From: Ruegeria sp. ANG-R
Lineage (GTDB): Bacteria; Pseudomonadota; Alphaproteobacteria; Rhodobacterales; Rhodobacteraceae
Length of the DNA: 64,000 nt
NCBI RefSeq assembly: GCF_000813985.1
Contig: NZ_JWLJ01000001.1
Location: forward strand, 422,453-486,452
Direction of reading: 5' to 3'
The notes under the pieces are model-generated. The model made no database searches. It was not told the origin of the DNA and saw only the letters and a list, made by a program, of their open reading frames with translations. Below, piece by piece: positions 9,864 through 18,260 of the stretch (positions are counted from its first letter, which is position 1; every line of letters starts with the position of its first letter). A program made the translations under genes and the position numbers.

Positions 9864-10451
9864 ATGTTCACAGGGATCGTCACCGATATTGGCACCGTTA
9901 CCGAGTTGGACCAGCAGGGCGACCTGCGGGCGCGGATCAGGACCGGTTACGAGACGGCGGGCATCGATATCGGCGCTTCGATCGCGAGCGATGGTGTCTG
10001 CCTGACCGTCATTGCGCTGGGCGATGACTGGTATGATGTACAGATCAGCGCCGAGACGGTTTCGAAAACCAATCTGGACCGCTGGCTGGTCGGCAAGCGC
10101 GTTAATCTGGAGCGTGCCCTGAAGGTCGGCGACGAGTTGGGAGGGCACATCGTCTCCGGCCATGTCGACGGCGTGGCCGAGGTGGTCGCTGTGATCGACG
10201 AAGGCGACAGCACCCGGGTGACCTTGCGCGCACCTGCCGATCTGGCCCGGTTTATTGCACCGAAAGGGTCGGTGGCGTTGAATGGCACTTCGCTGACGGT
10301 CAACGATGTGGATGGATGTGATTTCGGTATCAACTTCATTCCGCATACCAAAGAGGTCACCACCTGGGGCGATGTCGTCGTCGGAGATCGGGTAAACCTC
10401 GAGATCGACACTCTGGCCCGTTATGTTGCGCGACTGGCGGAGATGTCTTGA
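9864..10451 (+). CDS. ribE: Riboflavin synthase, alpha chain
   Basis: The protein has 195 residues and two tandem lumazine-binding repeats. The first begins MFTGIVTDIG and contains SIASDGVCLTV; the second has GHIVSGHVDGVAEV and GSVALNGTSLTVNDV. It dismutates two molecules of 6,7-dimethyl-8-ribityllumazine to riboflavin. The ribE gene is separated from ribD by the kps operon and from ribB by a PAP2 gene. I saw no FMN riboswitch in front of it. Confidence 0.96.
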   Translation: MFTGIVTDIGTVTELDQQGDLRARIRTGYETAGIDIGASIASDGVCLTVIALGDDWYDVQISAETVSKTNLDRWLVGKRVNLERALKVGDELGGHIVSGHVDGVAEVVAVIDEGDSTRVTLRAPADLARFIAPKGSVALNGTSLTVNDVDGCDFGINFIPHTKEVTTWGDVVVGDRVNLEIDTLARYVARLAEMS

Positions 10452-10454
10452 TTC

Positions 10455-11510
10455 TCAGGTGGAAGGGCCAAACTTGGCTGTCAGCTTCGTGGACAACCAC
10501 CAAATGACGAATGCGAGTATGATCGATGCATAACCATCAACCGCATAATGCCAGGCAAGATGCACCGATCCCAGCACGATGATTGCGGTAAAGGCTGTCA
10601 TCGCCCATCCAAGCCAGCGAGAATAGGTAAACCCATACAGCGCCAGCAGAACGCTGCTGCATACGTGCATGCTGGGCATCGCTGAGATACCACCAACAGG
10701 GCCGTCGTTGAAGTGTCCGTCAAGCAAGAGTTGATGCCATTCCAGAGCCCAAACCGGGCTGATCTGATGCGATTGATGAAGCAACTCCACTTGTGGTGCA
10801 AACGTGTCTCCGAACCCGAAGACCTCATAATATACCGGCCCCACAGAGGCAAAAACAATGGCCAGCAGGTTGCCGCCAATGGCCCAGCTTAGTGCGAAGG
10901 CAACGAGAAAAACTGTACTCCGGTCCGGGTCTCTGCGGTCAATACAGGCAAGGCAAACAGCCATGTAGATGAAGACGAACCATAAATTGTAGGCCGCATT
11001 GATTGCGGTCGTGACATACGGTGATCCCAATACAGGCCAAAGCAGCGTCCAGACGTCATGCCCGCCGTGGAGAACTCTGTCCAATTCGGCAAAAATTGGG
11101 TCCCACGAGTACGTGGTCACGTTTGGTATCTCGTCCTTAAGATAAGAAAACGTGACAACTAACGGGATAAGGCTCAGAAAACCTACAATCGCATCAGATG
11201 TTTTTACCCGATCCGAAAGTATCGATCGCAAATCAGAAAGCATCCAGTGGATAGGCTTTGCGGGCTTAACCTTGAAGATGGCCACGGACAGTCGCCACAA
11301 GAAGTAGTTTGCAACAAAAAATGCAGACAAAGTTGTGAAGACTCTCAGAATCTTTGGCGCAGTAGAGGCCCAGAAAGAACCGCCCGTATAAATACTTACG
11401 GCAATACCGCCGACGACATGCAAGGCCACGATAGAAAGCAGCAACCTGTTCCGCCTGACAACACCCGCGAAATAGGATTTTTGTTGGGGTAAATCTGTCG
11501 AGTATAACAA
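10455..11510 (-). CDS. PAP2-superfamily integral membrane phosphatase/phosphotransferase
   Basis: The protein has 351 residues with about 7-8 hydrophobic segments. The phosphatase signature near the C-terminus is ISAMPSMHVCSS (motif 2, catalytic His) and GSVHLAWHYAVDGYAS (motif 3). The long N-terminal membrane part fits the inositolphosphotransferase-like (Aur1/Ipt1) branch more than simple lipid phosphatases. It probably acts on a phospholipid or lipid-linked substrate at the inner membrane. It is convergent with ribE, 3 bases apart. Confidence 0.82.
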   Translation of the reverse strand: MLYSTDLPQQKSYFAGVVRRNRLLLSIVALHVVGGIAVSIYTGGSFWASTAPKILRVFTTLSAFFVANYFLWRLSVAIFKVKPAKPIHWMLSDLRSILSDRVKTSDAIVGFLSLIPLVVTFSYLKDEIPNVTTYSWDPIFAELDRVLHGGHDVWTLLWPVLGSPYVTTAINAAYNLWFVFIYMAVCLACIDRRDPDRSTVFLVAFALSWAIGGNLLAIVFASVGPVYYEVFGFGDTFAPQVELLHQSHQISPVWALEWHQLLLDGHFNDGPVGGISAMPSMHVCSSVLLALYGFTYSRWLGWAMTAFTAIIVLGSVHLAWHYAVDGYASIILAFVIWWLSTKLTAKFGPST

Positions 11511-11808
11511 AGCTGTTCTATCTCATCACTTGATTTGAATGTCGGGTTCTCAATGAAGGTTAGCTTGGGCAATCCGGGGGCTTGAATGAGGCATTTTTGT
11601 GGACAAAATACCTTTCGGGGTGCTGAACGTCCTTCAATCACAAACAGTGTATGGCGCCAGTATTCTTCAAGCCGCATGGGCAATGGATCGGCGACGCCCT
11701 GATCGGGGTTTGTCGCGCGATTGAGCCTGCGTGTGCTGATTGCAGTCTGGTCTTTGCGCCCTGACTGGTCTATCCCGCCTTGCAAACCGCTCTGCGAAAG
11801 GCTGCCCC

Positions 11809-12930
11809 ATGAGCTTTGAAACCCCCGGACCGGTCGAGGCACAGTTGCGTGAAGCGATCAGCCCGATCGAAGAGATCATCGAAGAGGCCCGAAAAGGTCG
11901 GATGTACATCCTTGTCGATCACGAAGATCGCGAGAACGAGGGTGATCTGGTGATCGCGGCCGAGTTTGCTGACGCGGAAGCGATCAATTTCATGGCCACC
12001 CACGGGCGCGGGTTGATCTGCCTGCCGATGACGGCCGAGCGGATCGATCATCTGGGCCTGCCGATGATGGCTGTGAATAATTCGTCGCGCCATGAAACCG
12101 CCTTTACCGTTTCGATCGAGGCGCGCGAAGGTGTGTCGACCGGAATTTCAGCGGCTGACAGGGCGCTGACAGTGGCAACGGCGATAAACGAACAGAATAC
12201 GATGGCGCATATCGCGACCCCGGGCCATGTCTTTCCGTTGCGCGCCAAACGGGGTGGGGTCCTGGTGCGTGCAGGCCATACCGAGGCCGCCGTGGATATC
12301 TCGCGTCTGGCCGGGTTAAAGCCTGCGGGTGTCATTTGTGAGATCATGAAGCCGGACGGTACAATGGCGCGTCTGCCCGATCTGGTGGAATTCGCCAAAG
12401 AGCATGACATGAAGATCGGCACGATCAGTGATCTGATCACGTACCGCTCGCGCAACGATAACCTGGTTGTCGAAACCTCGCGCGAGGTGGTGACGTCAGA
12501 GTATGGCGGTGACTGGGAGATGCGTATCTTCACCGATCAGACTCACGGCATCGAGCATGTGGTTATGATAAAGGGCGATATCACGACGCCCCAGCCGGTG
12601 CTGACCCGCACCCATGCGCTGCACGAGGCGCCGGATATTCTGGGTCTCGGCCCGAAATCCTCGCGTGAATTGCCGCGCGCGATGGAGAAGATCGCCGAAG
12701 AGGGCCGTGGTGTGGTCTGCCTGTTCCGTCAGCCTCGCAACTCTTTGTACGCTGCTGACGACGAAGGCCCCCGCACCATCAAGCAAACCGGTCTGGGTGC
12801 GCAGATCCTGTCCAAGATGGGTATTCAGGAACTGGTGCTGCTCACCGACTCGCCGGAAACGAAATATCTGGGTCTCGACGCCTTTGGTCTTTCCATCGTC
12901 GGAACCCGATCCATTCTCAAGGACGACTGA
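11809..12930 (+). CDS. ribB: 3,4-dihydroxy-2-butanone-4-phosphate synthase with degenerate GTP-cyclohydrolase-II domain
   Basis: Starting at the ATG at 11809 (after GCGAAAGG) gives 373 residues. Residues ~20-215 are a complete DHBP synthase: [36 protein letters not shown] and [19 protein letters not shown]. It makes the four-carbon unit for RibH from ribulose-5-phosphate. The C-terminal ~150 residues align in outline with GTP cyclohydrolase II, but the zinc-binding SECLTGD..GS.RCDCG region is replaced by [17 protein letters not shown], with no cysteines. The tail is therefore unlikely to be a cyclohydrolase. It lies directly upstream of ribH. Confidence 0.94.
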   Translation: MSFETPGPVEAQLREAISPIEEIIEEARKGRMYILVDHEDRENEGDLVIAAEFADAEAINFMATHGRGLICLPMTAERIDHLGLPMMAVNNSSRHETAFTVSIEAREGVSTGISAADRALTVATAINEQNTMAHIATPGHVFPLRAKRGGVLVRAGHTEAAVDISRLAGLKPAGVICEIMKPDGTMARLPDLVEFAKEHDMKIGTISDLITYRSRNDNLVVETSREVVTSEYGGDWEMRIFTDQTHGIEHVVMIKGDITTPQPVLTRTHALHEAPDILGLGPKSSRELPRAMEKIAEEGRGVVCLFRQPRNSLYAADDEGPRTIKQTGLGAQILSKMGIQELVLLTDSPETKYLGLDAFGLSIVGTRSILKDD

Positions 12931-12932
12931 TC

Positions 12933-13484
12933 GTGGCTGAACAAGACAAACATGGCGTTTTGCCGACACCGACATTCGACAAACCGGTGAAACTGCTGAT
13001 TGTGGTGGCTCCGTTCTATCGCGCCATCGCTGACAATTTGGTCGCTGGTGCAAAGGCCGAGATCGAAGCCGCAGGCGGTACCTGTGAAGTGGTCGAGGTT
13101 CCGGGCGCATTGGAAATTCCCACGGCAATTGCGATGGCTGACCGTCAATGCAATTTCGACGGATATGTCGCGCTGGGCTGCGTCATTCGGGGCGAAACCA
13201 CGCATTATGAAACGGTCTGCAACGACTCTAGCCGTGCGATTCAACTGATGGGTCTGCAGGGCCTTCTCATCGGCAATGGAATTCTGACCGTGGAAAACGA
13301 CGATCAGGCCGAGGTTCGCGCAAATCCCGAAAAGATGAATAAAGGTGGCGGAGCAGCCGCTGCGGCCTTGCATCTGATCGCACTCAGCCGTAAGTGGGGC
13401 TCTTCCAAAAAGGGCGTGGGCTTTAAGCCACCGTCCGAGTCCATCCTTGTGGCGGGCGACAGCAACGGACCCACGACAGCATGA
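12933..13484 (+). CDS. ribH: 6,7-dimethyl-8-ribityllumazine synthase
   Basis: The protein has 183 residues, starting at GTG 2 bases after ribB. Family motifs are VVAPFYRAIADNLVAGA, VPGALEIPTAIAMA, GYVALGCVIRGETTHYE and GGGAAAAAL. It condenses the RibB and RibD products into lumazine, in an icosahedral or pentameric assembly. It overlaps nusB by 4 bases (ATGA), the common ribH-nusB coupling. Confidence 0.96.
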   Translation: MAEQDKHGVLPTPTFDKPVKLLIVVAPFYRAIADNLVAGAKAEIEAAGGTCEVVEVPGALEIPTAIAMADRQCNFDGYVALGCVIRGETTHYETVCNDSSRAIQLMGLQGLLIGNGILTVENDDQAEVRANPEKMNKGGGAAAAALHLIALSRKWGSSKKGVGFKPPSESILVAGDSNGPTTA

Positions 13485-13963
13485 CCCAGACAGACGCGCC
13501 GAAACCGGCCAACCAGAAACGCCTGATGAAATCCGCCGCCCGGCTTTATGCTGTGCAGGCGCTGTTTCAAATGGAACAGTCCGGTCAGACAACCGAACAG
13601 GTCGTGAATGAGTTTCTGGATCACCGTTTCGGCGCCGTCTATGAAGGCGAAGAGATGCTGGACGGTGATATTAAGGTTTTTCGCTCGCTCGTCGACGATG
13701 CGGTGAACTATCAGGCGCCGATTGACCAGATGACCGACCGGGCACTTGTGGCGAAATGGCCCATCGCCCGCATCGATCCGACGCTGCGTGCGCTGTTCCG
13801 TGCCGCTGGTGCCGAACTGACGCAAAGCGACACGCCGCCAAAGGTTGTCATCACGGAATTCGTCGATGTTGCACGCGCCTTTTTCCCCGAAGGAAAAGAG
13901 TCGAAATTCGTAAATGCCGTGCTGGACCACATGGCGCGCGAGGCCAAGCCCGAGGCATTCTGA
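13481..13963 (+). CDS. nusB: Transcription antitermination factor NusB
   Basis: The protein has 160 residues. Motifs are RLYAVQALFQMEQSGQT near the start and a C-terminal PPKVVITEFVDVARAFFPEGKESKFVNAVLDHM, both typical of NusB. It binds boxA RNA with NusE (S10) in the rRNA antitermination complex. The start ATG overlaps the ribH stop. Confidence 0.96.
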   Translation: MTQTDAPKPANQKRLMKSAARLYAVQALFQMEQSGQTTEQVVNEFLDHRFGAVYEGEEMLDGDIKVFRSLVDDAVNYQAPIDQMTDRALVAKWPIARIDPTLRALFRAAGAELTQSDTPPKVVITEFVDVARAFFPEGKESKFVNAVLDHMAREAKPEAF

Positions 13964-14022
13964 CGCCTTTACCCGGACCAAATATGCGCTAACCTGAATG
14001 TCATAGCGCAAGGAGGTTCGCC

Positions 14023-14328
14023 GTGCCTAAATTGATCCGTCTTTATATTACTCAAGTCGTGTGGGGGTTCGTAATCTCGGCGGTGTTTGTTGCGGTGCTT
14101 CTGGCGTTGAACGTGGCCAACCTGCGCCACCTGATCGCCAACTCGGAAATCGGTCTGATTGCGCTTGTCATGATCTGGTTCATGAACGGCATCGTCTTCG
14201 CCGGGGTTCAGTTTGCCTACAAGATCATGGGCATGGCGGAAAAACCCCAAGGCCCGCGTCGCGGAACACCGGTGGTGCATGGTTTGAAACCTGTCGCAGT
14301 GGAACAGGAGGCAAATGCCCCGCGCTAG
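14023..14328 (+). CDS. Small inner-membrane protein
   Basis: The protein has 101 residues with two hydrophobic segments (about residues 7-30 and 42-66) and a basic, polar tail. It begins with GTG after a strong AAGGAGG ribosome site. It resembles conserved membrane proteins found next to nusB in Rhodobacteraceae, but I do not know its function. Confidence 0.75.
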   Translation: MPKLIRLYITQVVWGFVISAVFVAVLLALNVANLRHLIANSEIGLIALVMIWFMNGIVFAGVQFAYKIMGMAEKPQGPRRGTPVVHGLKPVAVEQEANAPR

Positions 14329-14672
14329 AGCCGCTGTTCGACTTCGAGGAAGTAGAGTTGCTACATCAGGTTGCCCGAAAGTGGCCTTGGGATTGTCCGC
14401 TGTGAGCCCATTTGGACCGATGCTGCACTTTGCTCAAATGTCAGCTGTCTGCTCAGTGTTGATTTCCACCTATTCAGTTTCGCGGACTGATGTAGCAAAA
14501 CCAATGTTTACCTAACTTGGGCCGCCGTACTACGGCAGGTGCCGCGAACGGGCATCAATCTGATGGCATTTCTCAAAACTTTGACGTGCCAGCGCAATAA
14601 ATTCGAACCACAGATTGCCAACTTGGTCTCACACACAGCGTAACAGCACGCTCAACCGAAAGGGACCAAGTT
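14329..14672. other. Intergenic region, nothing recognised
   Basis: About 340 bases between the membrane protein gene and a secreted-protein gene. No RNA gene, convincing coding frame or clear terminator was seen. Confidence 0.45.
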
Positions 14673-15038
14673 ATGAAAAAGACACTGATCACATCCGCCA
14701 CGGCTTTCGCCATTGTTCTGAGTGCTGGAATGTCCATGGCCGGCCCATTGCGTGACCACGGCCAACGCGGGACTGTACATGATGCTCGCTCAACGATTTC
14801 GCAAGCAATCAACCACTCCGACCGAATTGCAGACTTCTCGCCGCGTGGTGCGCCGCAGAGCGTGGGAACCTCCGCGTCCGGCTCTCAATCGGAACCCGGT
14901 GCAATCCGCGAAGATGGTCCCGCTGGCCTAGGCGGAACAACATTGGGAACAACTGTAGACTTCAAGTGCATCAATGCGGGTGTTATTCGCCTTGTCGAAC
15001 CGGCCGGCCCTATTGTTCCGTGCGGGCCCGGTTTCTAG
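14673..15038 (+). CDS. Secreted hypothetical protein
   Basis: The protein has 121 residues. A signal peptide (MKKTLITSATAFAIVLSAGM, cleavage probably after SMA) is followed by a Gly/Ser/Pro-rich mature region with two late cysteines (FKCINAG and VPCGPGF). An AAAGGGACC ribosome site precedes the start. Function not recognised; it is probably periplasmic. Confidence 0.6.
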   Translation: MKKTLITSATAFAIVLSAGMSMAGPLRDHGQRGTVHDARSTISQAINHSDRIADFSPRGAPQSVGTSASGSQSEPGAIREDGPAGLGGTTLGTTVDFKCINAGVIRLVEPAGPIVPCGPGF

Positions 15039-15047
15039 GCTCAGGAC

Positions 15048-15392
15048 TCATTGATTGATCCAGAATATGATTATTGCGGCGATGCAGATAGCTGAGAAGG
15101 AGGTGCGGACGCAGCGGTCATAGCGGGTTGCGACTCGGCGCCAATCTTTGATCTTGGCGAACAGATTCTCTACCTTGTGACGTTGTTTGTATATTGTTTT
15201 ACAGTAGCTTGCGGGATGCTTCCGCTTTGCTCTTGGAGGAATGCACGAGATGATCCCGCACTCTTTCAGGGCCGAGCGACAGGCATCACTGTCGTATCCT
15301 TTGTCACCGATCAGTTCTGAGGCGTCTGGCAGATCAGGCAGGAGGGTTGCCGCGCCTTTGTGATCGCTCTGCTGACCTTTTGTGAGCAACAC
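15048..15392 (-). pseudogene. IS5-family transposase, C-terminal remnant
   Basis: The open part has 114 residues and matches the second half of IS5-type DDE transposases: TKGQQSDHKGA, ELIGDKGYDSDACR, PPRAKRKHP and YKQRHKVENLFAKIKDWRRVATRYD, with the conserved Y-R-x-R-H-x(3)-E-N-x-F-x(3)-K block. Homology fades just upstream at about 15,430 and the N-terminal half is absent. This is a truncated copy, or orfB of a two-frame element that lost orfA. Confidence 0.75.
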
Positions 15393-15880
15393 CAGCCCCG
15401 GAAACCATCGTCCGGATGGACCATAGGCAAATCACGAACTAACAATCAACTTGGACCAGTCAGATGAGGCTGCTCAGCAACGTCGCTCACCGAATGGCAG
15501 CAATCGCGCAACTCCAGACCTTGAAGAAGTCAGACCGAACGACGGCTTTGTCCGCGAAGCTGACTCTGAAATGGAAGATTTTAGACAACTGTAACGTAGC
15601 TAAATGAGTGATGGCGCGAACCAAACCCGCTACTGGCGAGCATGAAGTGCGCGCCATTGCAGGCCTTGAGACTTAATTGATGCGGCGGGACCACCAGTCA
15701 ACCGTGCGGTTTGATTCCCGAGGACCTGTATGTACAGGTGGGCGCCAGGTAATCAGGCCAGGACCTGAACAGAGCCAGCCCCCTCGGAATTGCTTAAGGC
15801 CACCAGAATGCTACCTGTCACAAGAAGGGCAGAACCCGCCACGGGCCTAAGTAGGGTGTGCGGCGGGTTTGCACAAGGGG
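15393..15880. other. Non-coding stretch downstream of IS remnant
   Basis: About 490 bases with no convincing gene. It contains a 2-part GC-rich inverted repeat near 15,833-15,870 (AACCCGCC ... GGCGGGTT) that could terminate the leftward AHSA1 gene or be part of a structured RNA. The segment is probably debris around the insertion sequence. Confidence 0.4.
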
Positions 15881-16306
15881 TTAGGCGTCAACGGTTTCGT
15901 GCAGCGCGGTTCGCATCTTGCCGAAATGCTCATCCCAGCCGTCATCCAGCGATAGGATCAGACCAAATGCCTCGGCGCCCTGAGGCAGACCTTCATGCAA
16001 CAATCCAAGACGCGTGCCGCCAGCAACAGGTTCCAGCGTCCATTTGACGACGCTGACCGCGTCACCCATCGGTTTGACGGTGAACGTGTATTCCAGATAT
16101 TCGGGTGGCCTCGCCTCACGTACTTCACCCCAGATCAGAAGATTGCCGCTGGTCGTCCCATACATCTCGAGCTTTTTTCCTGCAGCTAAGGGCTGTTCGG
16201 GTCTATGAAACCACTCTGCAAGCCTTTCGGGCTTAGTCAGATAATCCCAGACCGTTTCCGGCGTTGCGCGGAGAAAGATGGTTTTCTGTAAAACTGCTTC
16301 GGTCAT
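15881..16306 (-). CDS. SRPBCC / AHSA1-domain protein
   Basis: The protein has 141 residues, the usual length of the AHSA1/START-like family. Its pattern is IFLRATPETVWDYLTKPERLAEWF at the N-terminus, YLEYTF...VVKWTLEPVAGGTRLGLLHEG in the centre and a C-terminal helix GWDEHFGKMRTAL. These proteins bind hydrophobic ligands. It overlaps the stop of the upstream ArsR gene by 4 bases, and such ArsR-AHSA1 pairs are common stress or detoxification operons. Confidence 0.85.
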   Translation of the reverse strand: MTEAVLQKTIFLRATPETVWDYLTKPERLAEWFHRPEQPLAAGKKLEMYGTTSGNLLIWGEVREARPPEYLEYTFTVKPMGDAVSVVKWTLEPVAGGTRLGLLHEGLPQGAEAFGLILSLDDGWDEHFGKMRTALHETVDA

Positions 16307-16623
16307 TTCTGGTTTCCTTCAATAGCTTTCTTCAGGTTGGCAAGGCGATCATCCCAGAACCGGTCAAAGTAGCTGAGCCAGTCCAGAACGGGGGCCATGC
16401 CCATGGGTTCAAGGCGATTGATACGTTCCCGGCCTCGGGCCTCGACTGTGATCAGGCCGCCATCTGACAGCACGGTCAGGTGCTTTTTGACGGCGGCTCG
16501 GGTCATGTCGAAACGATCCGTCAATTGCCCGATGGTCATTTCTTCAGATGCAAGCATCAGAACAATGTCCCTGCGGGTTGGGTCGGCAAGGGCGCGAAAC
16601 GCGTTTTGGGTTTGTGTATTCAT
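16303..16623 (-). CDS. ArsR-family transcriptional regulator
   Basis: From the ATG at 16623, which has an AGG ribosome site, the protein has 106 residues; a GTG two codons earlier is less likely. The winged helix is FRALADPTRRDIVLML...MTIGQLTDRFDMTRAAVKKHLTVLSDGGLI. It lacks the metal-binding CxCxxC box of ArsR/SmtB sensors, so it is probably a regulator of the downstream AHSA1 gene. A palindromic AT-rich element with repeated ATACCAAATGGT lies just upstream (16,640-16,682), a good candidate operator. Confidence 0.85.
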   Translation of the reverse strand: MNTQTQNAFRALADPTRRDIVLMLASEEMTIGQLTDRFDMTRAAVKKHLTVLSDGGLITVEARGRERINRLEPMGMAPVLDWLSYFDRFWDDRLANLKKAIEGNQK

Positions 16624-16639
16624 GGGCACCTCGTCGTGA

Positions 16640-16682
16640 TACCAAATGGTTTTATATTAAATGCAATACCAAATGGTATTAT
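16640..16682. promoter_or_regulatory. Candidate operator for the ArsR gene: repeated ATACCAAATGGT
   Basis: Two near-identical copies of the imperfect palindrome ATACCAAATGGTWTTAT lie about 24 bases apart immediately upstream of the ArsR start. Tandem palindromes in this place fit autoregulation by the ArsR protein; this is inferred from position. Confidence 0.55.
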
Positions 16683-16736
16683 GTCAAGTGCAAGCTGATG
16701 CTTGATTTTTGTTCATGAATTGTTCACATTTTGGAA

Positions 16737-17168
16737 ATGACATTGGATCTGCAACCCGGACAGAAATTGGCACGAGGTGTTTCTCGACACCTTCTTACTC
16801 ATGGATATGTTTCGATTGAAGAATTCGTTCCCACCCGCGGCCTGCGTGTGGACGTGTTGGGGCTGGGACCAACGGGCGAGTTGTGGGTAATCGAATGCAA
16901 ATCAAGCCGTGCGGATTATCAGTCAGATTCCAAATGGCAGGGCTATCTGCAATGGTGCGACCGATTCTTCTGGGCCGTTGACACTGATTTCCCGACCGAT
17001 CTGTTGCCCGAGGAAACAGGGCTGATCATCGCCGATGCTTATGATGCCGAGATCATCCGCATGAGCCCGGAAAGCAAACTTGCGCCGGCGCGGCGCAAGA
17101 AGATGATCCAGAAATTTGCTGTGGATGCTGCACGCAGATTGCAGGCTTTGCGTGATCCGCGAATTTAG
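16737..17168 (+). CDS. mmcB: MmcB-family DNA repair protein
   Basis: The protein has 143 residues from the ATG at 16737 (a TTG two codons earlier is possible). The core has VDVLGLGPTGELWVIECKSSRADYQSD, a PD-(D/E)XK-like nuclease signature, then KWQGYLQWCDRFFWAV and LPEETGLIIADAYDAEI. In Caulobacter MmcB is a DNA-damage-inducible protein linked with mutagenic repair. No SOS box was identified with confidence here. Confidence 0.85.
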   Translation: MTLDLQPGQKLARGVSRHLLTHGYVSIEEFVPTRGLRVDVLGLGPTGELWVIECKSSRADYQSDSKWQGYLQWCDRFFWAVDTDFPTDLLPEETGLIIADAYDAEIIRMSPESKLAPARRKKMIQKFAVDAARRLQALRDPRI

Positions 17169-17172
17169 TGAT

Positions 17173-17361
17173 TTAACCCGACACCGCCCGCGCGGCCTGC
17201 GCTGCTGCACGGATTTCCTCAGCGATTTCCTCGGCTTCTTCGGGGTCGAAATCCATCGGGATCTCTATGCCGGAACCTTCGATGAACAGACGTACCATGC
17301 CATGATCGGTCGGGCCGATTTGCAGGTTCGCTTCGATATCGCGTTCGGTATTGATGCCCAT
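17173..17361 (-). CDS. Small acidic protein, DUF6324-like
   Basis: The protein has 62 residues, read from the ATG at 17361, which has a good GGAGG site. It is acidic (PEEAEEIAEEIRAAAQAARA at the end). A longer frame runs upstream but is antisense to the acetyltransferase gene and is not real. It appears conserved in Rhodobacteraceae near mmcB; function unknown. Confidence 0.7.
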   Translation of the reverse strand: MGINTERDIEANLQIGPTDHGMVRLFIEGSGIEIPMDFDPEEAEEIAEEIRAAAQAARAVSG

Positions 17362-17439
17362 TTGCGCCTCCGGGAAATGCGCATTGGTGCTAACGCGGCA
17401 CGGGTTGAGAATCAAGCGGCCTATGGGGTCAGATAAGGC

Positions 17440-17922
17440 ATGGATGAAATTAAACTCAGACCTTTCCACGCCGGTGACGCTCGGTGGTTGATCGAGCGGC
17501 ACGGCACGCTCTATGCCCGGGATGAGGGGTTTGATGACACCTTCGCCCCATTGGTTGCGGGAATCCTTGAGGACTTCATCGCAAATCATGATCCGGCACG
17601 TGAACGGGGTTGGATTGCAGAGCGCGCAGGGGTGCGTCTGGGAAGTATTTTCTGTGTCACTCAGGACGAGAGAACGGCCAAACTGCGCCTGTTTCTTCTG
17701 GTGCCCGAGGCGCGCGGGCACGGGCTGGGCAGGCGTTTGTTGACCACCTGCATGGGGTTTGCACGCAATGTCGGGTATAGTGGCATGGTACTATGGACCC
17801 ACGAAAGCCACGCCGCCGCCTGTGGGCTTTATCGTAGCTTTGGGTGGGAGCTGATGGACAGCAAACCGGTGCATTCTTTTGGGGTCGATCTGGTGGAACA
17901 AAGCTGGCGAATTCGGCTTTAA
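17440..17922 (+). CDS. GNAT-family N-acetyltransferase
   Basis: The protein has 160 residues. Motif A is LRLFLLVPEARGHGLGRRLLTTCMGFAR (R-x-x-G-x-G/A acetyl-CoA loop) and motif B is ESHAAACGLYRSFGWEL. The substrate cannot be told from sequence. It sits 48 bases ahead of tRNA-His. Confidence 0.88.
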   Translation: MDEIKLRPFHAGDARWLIERHGTLYARDEGFDDTFAPLVAGILEDFIANHDPARERGWIAERAGVRLGSIFCVTQDERTAKLRLFLLVPEARGHGLGRRLLTTCMGFARNVGYSGMVLWTHESHAAACGLYRSFGWELMDSKPVHSFGVDLVEQSWRIRL

Positions 17923-17969
17923 TCCCCTTGCAATCCCCGCACGCCTTCGCTAAATCGCCCCTCACAAGT

Positions 17970-18046
17970 GCCGCCTTAGCTCAGTTGGTTAGAGCGCTGG
18001 ATTGTGGATCCAGAGGTCCCCTGTTCAAGCCAGGGAGGCGGTACCA
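17970..18046 (+). tRNA. tRNA-His (anticodon GTG)
   Basis: All four arms fold. The acceptor stem GCCGCCT pairs with AGGCGGT, the D arm contains AGCTCAGTTGGTTAGAGC, the anticodon stem CTGGA/TCCAG has loop TTGTGGA, and the T arm reads CCCTGTTCAAGCCAGGG. CCA is encoded at 18044-18046. The discriminator is A73 and position -1 is not paired as in most bacteria, which matches the unusual tRNA-His class known from part of the Alphaproteobacteria. Confidence 0.95.
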
Positions 18047-18134
18047 TATTCTCAGGTTTTGATGGTCGACTGACAAGGGTCTTTGGGTTAACCAAGCTCT
18101 TGCCTGAAAGCGCACTCTGAAGATGTAGTGAGAC

Positions 18135-18224
18135 ATGCCAGACAAAAAACTCTCAGATATTCGCAAGAGTGCGCGCCTCTCCGTGGCACCCATGATGGAT
18201 TGGGCTGAGTTTCAAAATACTTAA
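18135..18224 (+). pseudogene. dusA: dusA 5' fragment, interrupted by prophage
   Basis: An ATG frame of 29 codons reads MPDKKLSDIRKSARLSVAPM followed by MDW. This is the N-terminus of tRNA-dihydrouridine synthase A, whose conserved start has R-L-S-V-A-P-M-M-D-W-T. After Trp23 the frame becomes AEFQNT and stops, unlike any DusA. The remaining ~300 codons are not in the window and should lie beyond the right prophage end. dusA is a known integration site for phages and islands. Confidence 0.85.
18180..18205 (+). other. Likely attL core in dusA
   Basis: The switch from dusA-like to unrelated sequence occurs after the SVAPMMDW codons, so the crossover core must lie within or just before this segment (GTGGCACCCATGATGG). 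The partner attR was not found in the window. Confidence 0.7.
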
Positions 18225-18260
18225 ATATAAACAAATAGTTATTGGGTGTGTGTTGGCGAA

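Noticed and set aside
15660-15880. 4.5S (SRP) RNA-like sequence CAGGCCAGGACCTGAACAGA
   Set aside because: Only loosely similar to the conserved GGTCAGGTCCGGAAGGAAGCAGCC loop and the flanking stem does not pair as required.
17970-18046. tRNA-His as the prophage attachment site
   Set aside because: The phage begins after a dusA fragment 90-150 bases downstream and no second copy of the tRNA 3' end was seen. The dusA break explains the border better.
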